A stretch of DNA of 21,991 bases from an uncultured Clostridia bacterium. GTDB taxonomy: Bacteria; Bacillota; Clostridia; Peptostreptococcales; Anaerovoracaceae. The stretch covers positions 1 through 21,991 of the forward strand of contig CAKQOW010000040.1 in the NCBI GenBank assembly GCA_934256595.1. Direction: 5' to 3'. Positions 21,390 to 21,991 of the stretch are shown piece after piece. A program made the translations under genes and the position numbers. Each line of letters starts with the position of its first letter. Position 1 is the first letter of the stretch. Below the pieces are notes generated by a model. The model saw only the letters and a program-made list of their open reading frames with translations. It had not been told where the DNA came from and did not search any database.

Positions 21390-21743
21390 ATGGAACTGAA
21401 CAAAGAATTATTGGAAAAAGTAAAAAAAATGAAAACACCCGAAGAACTTTTGGCATTTGCAGAAGAAAATGGCATTGAAATGACAAAAGAAAAAGCGGAT
21501 GCGTATTTTAAGCAGCTCGGCACAAGCTCCGGCAATATAGCAGATGACGAGCTTGAAAATGTTTCGGGCGGCAAATTTGACGAAATGGGAGGTTGTGAGC
21601 CAACCCCGGGTTGGAGATGCCGGAAATGCGGCAGATTTATTCCGGAGAGCATGAAGGTTATATTATGTTATACGGGTAGATGCCTGCACTGCTATTCGGA
21701 AATGAACATCGATCCGGAAAATCCTGAAGAAATGGGATACTGA
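21390..21743 (+). CDS. Double-glycine (Nif11-like) leader peptide with Cys-rich core, putative RiPP precursor
   Basis: 117 residues, AAAGGAG before the ATG. The first about 61 residues look like the leader of Nif11-type precursor peptides common in Clostridia: PEELLAFAEENGIEMTKEKADAYFKQL, then DDELENVSGG, where Gly60-Gly61 is the classical cleavage site of PCAT/ABC peptidase-transporters. The remaining 56 residues contain six Cys (69, 77, 80, 93, 98, 101) in a CX7CX2CX12CX4CX2C pattern, with two CxxC pairs like a small zinc ribbon. So the core may be a modified peptide, a disulfide-rich peptide, or a zinc-binding domain. No maturation enzyme or exporter is in the window; it might lie just downstream. 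Confidence 0.78.
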   Translation: MELNKELLEKVKKMKTPEELLAFAEENGIEMTKEKADAYFKQLGTSSGNIADDELENVSGGKFDEMGGCEPTPGWRCRKCGRFIPESMKVILCYTGRCLHCYSEMNIDPENPEEMGY

Positions 21744-21991
21744 TACAGCTGCCGTACCGACTCTATCCATGGAACAATTGATGGAATATCTGAGTGCGCG
21801 ATGAGGAACAGGCAGCCTGTTTCGCCTTGTTTGCAGACTGCCTACTCGACTCCCATCCCAGTCGCGTGCCTGAGCGTTTTCGCCCGGGTGTTTGAGTGTT
21901 CACTCACGCGCCAAAATGTATATTTACACGAAAAAGAGGCAAAAAACGAGTTCGATTCGTGTAAATTTTAACTTCAGATAAATTTTCAGCT
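21744..21991. other. Unassigned end region with an 11-bp inverted repeat
   Basis: No convincing gene. A short GC-richer stretch (21790-21915) contains GAGTGTTCACTC, a small palindrome, and a GGCAG/CTGCC pairing. At 21922-21932 ATTTACACGAA mirrors TTCGTGTAAAT at 21956-21966 exactly, with a 23-base loop and a following TTTT, which may be the terminator of the peptide gene or the edge of another element. Confidence 0.4.

Noticed and set aside
21900..21966. tRNA gene suggested by GAGTTCGATTC
   Set aside because: The T-arm-like sequence has a mismatched stem and no D-arm, anticodon arm or acceptor stem can be found in the expected positions.
1..21991. CRISPR array, rRNA or prophage region
   Set aside because: No regularly spaced repeats, no conserved rRNA segments and no phage structural or integrase genes were seen anywhere in the window.

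Overview
The window looks like chromosomal DNA of an anaerobic, low-to-moderate GC Clostridia-type Bacillota, probably a gut Lachnospiraceae-like or related Eubacteriales member. The reasons are strong AGGAGG-type ribosome binding sites at almost every start, TTGACA/TATAAT promoters, a rubredoxin-fused flavodiiron protein, a YtrA-type GntR/ABC operon, PadR-DUF2812 and DUF3048 genes, and a leader-peptide RiPP precursor of the type common in these bacteria. Species cannot be named from sequence alone.

Layout. 1-711: the end of a calcineurin-like phosphoesterase. 836-1571: convergent DtxR-type and ArsR-type metal-responsive regulators sharing one terminator. 1722-3594: a TTG-started small protein, a secreted lipoprotein nuclease and a flavodoxin-like reductase. 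3648-5369: an AT-rich accessory gene with AlbA_2 (Schlafen-like) and HATPase domains. 5684-7540: a YtrA-type GntR regulator, ABC ATPase and permease, with an operator overlapping the promoter. 7582-10679: a DMT/EamA exporter with an attenuator-like leader, a DUF2804 protein and a second EamA exporter on the other strand. 10758-12551: a PadR regulator with two near-perfect palindromic operators, then two tandem DUF2812 membrane proteins.

12512-13914 is the most unusual part. A decayed IS1634-type element, carrying a small lipoprotein gene between two copies of its left end, is bracketed by an 80-bp imperfect direct repeat. The repeat contains the 3' end of the upstream DUF2812 gene, the -35 and the first half of the -10 of the next gene's promoter. 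This fits the very long target duplications known for IS1634. Only the right-hand repeat copy reads into an intact -10, so the insertion left both neighbours usable.

13949-20143 is housekeeping: endonuclease IV, an amino-acid/polyamine antiporter whose ribosome binding site lies in the hairpin after endonuclease IV, a TSCPD protein on the other strand, then a likely operon of YlmH-like S4 protein, DUF3048 protein, ABM-type monooxygenase and flavodiiron protein with a short rubredoxin domain. 20158 to the end is accessory: a frameshifted IS1634-family transposase remnant, a promoter region with a direct repeat, a possibly broken small ORF, a double-glycine leader peptide with a six-cysteine core (putative RiPP precursor) and unassigned DNA with an inverted repeat.
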